DNA from: Paracoccaceae bacterium
GTDB lineage: Bacteria > Pseudomonadota > Alphaproteobacteria > Rhodobacterales > Rhodobacteraceae
Direction of reading: 5' to 3'
Assembly (NCBI GenBank): GCA_009922885.1
Contig: RFUP01000148.1
Coordinates: 1 to 6,210, forward strand
Length of the DNA: 6,210 nt
The notes beneath the pieces were generated by a model. The model made no database searches. It had not been told where the DNA came from and worked only from the letters and a program-made list of their open reading frames with translations. The position numbers and the translations under genes are program-made. This document shows, piece after piece, positions 5,790 to 6,210 of the stretch (positions within the stretch are counted from its first letter, which is position 1; each line of letters opens with the position of its first letter).

Positions 5790-6210
5790 ATGCGCAGCAA
5801 AATAATTTCAGCAGCAGCCTGCATAGCGCTTTCTACAACAAGTGCATCTGCAAACGATGACTTCGTTAAAGGTCTCATGGGTGCAATGATTGGAGCTGCA
5901 ATTGCAAACCAAGGGAACGCCACAAATAGAACACGCAATTCCGGTGGTGGTGGTGTATCATCAGCGGAGCGCCAGAAAGCAAAGGAACTGCAAGAAGCAC
6001 TCAATTATTTTGGTTTTGATGCTGGAGTTCCCGATGGCGTCATGGGGCGCAAAAGCCGCACAGCTGTTTCACAAATGCAGGCTTGCATCAACCGCCCAAT
6101 TACTGGCCAAATGGATGCATTTGAAGAACAATTTATCAAAAACTCATTTTTCAAAGCGCAGGCGGGTGGAAATGAAACCTTGCGTTTGGTGGCCAGCAAG
6201 CCCAATGGGT
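5790..6210 (+). CDS. Secreted protein with peptidoglycan-binding-like domain (partial, runs off the right edge)
   Basis: From ATG at 5790 the frame is open for 140 codons to the window end, so the C-terminus is unseen. Residues 1-21 look like a Sec signal peptide with cleavage after ASA21. Residues 28-40 (GLMGAMIGAAIAN) form a glycine-zipper-like hydrophobic stretch, followed by a polar linker containing GGGG at 52-55. Residues 67-97 match the PG_binding_1 pattern: LQEALNYFGF, then AGVPDGVMGRKSRTAV and a Gln near 97, as in LQxxL..LGY..G..DG..G..T..A...FQ. Such domains bind the cell wall in periplasmic hydrolases and related envelope proteins. No catalytic domain is visible in the part present. 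The gene is AT-richer than the rest of the window and divergent from tctC, suggesting a separate origin or acquisition. The domain call is good; overall function is unknown. Confidence 0.8.
   Translation, partial: MRSKIISAAACIALSTTSASANDDFVKGLMGAMIGAAIANQGNATNRTRNSGGGGVSSAERQKAKELQEALNYFGFDAGVPDGVMGRKSRTAVSQMQACINRPITGQMDAFEEQFIKNSFFKAQAGGNETLRLVASKPNG

Noticed and set aside
5684..6205. Open frames on the - strand opposite the right-edge gene
   Set aside because: The + strand frame has a signal peptide and a peptidoglycan-binding motif; the - strand frames show no family features.

Overview
The window most likely comes from an alphaproteobacterium of the Rhodobacterales (Roseobacter/Paracoccus type). 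The evidence is a GC-rich coding style over most of its length, a complete tripartite tricarboxylate transporter (TTT) operon of the kind that is abundant in that group, and an IS6-family transposase remnant whose N-terminus resembles versions I associate with Rhodobacteraceae. The placement is inference; no rRNA or other marker gene is present.

Layout from left to right. Bases 1-184 hold no convincing gene. A complete type I sulfatase (arylsulfatase-like, 537 aa, GTG start) runs on the + strand from 185 to 1798 with all expected catalytic residues. Bases 1799-2075 are a scar: a short repeat-like block with a hairpin (about 1847-1883), then the first 45 codons and left end of an IS6-family insertion sequence on the - strand. 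That IS end lies inside a calcineurin-like metallophosphoesterase gene on the - strand, of which only the first ~53 codons survive. Upstream of it on the - strand is a compact tctC-tctB-tctA operon (5097 down to 2250): a periplasmic Bug-type solute receptor, a small membrane subunit and a large membrane subunit. Adjacent genes are separated by 0-3 bases, or by a single base before tctA. The broken phosphoesterase starts 14 bases after tctA and was probably the last gene of that transcript.

A 690-bp non-coding stretch (5098-5789) separates tctC from a divergent gene at the right edge. It should contain both promoters and holds a pair of TCAAGCTTGG boxes and a tandem AGCGGTCCC repeat. The right-edge gene (5790 to beyond 6210) is AT-richer than the rest. 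It encodes a secreted protein with a glycine-zipper-like segment and a peptidoglycan-binding-type domain, and it is cut by the window end.

Together, the TTT genes form a secondary-transport system for an unidentified carboxylate-like solute: TctC binds it in the periplasm and TctA/TctB carry it inward. The sulfatase could release sulfate or an organic acid from a sulfate ester, but it is convergent with the operon and separated from it by IS debris, so a functional link is only a hypothesis. I found no clearly novel system. The most informative points are the IS-disrupted phosphoesterase, the unexplained regulatory-looking intergenic region, and the composition shift at the right edge.
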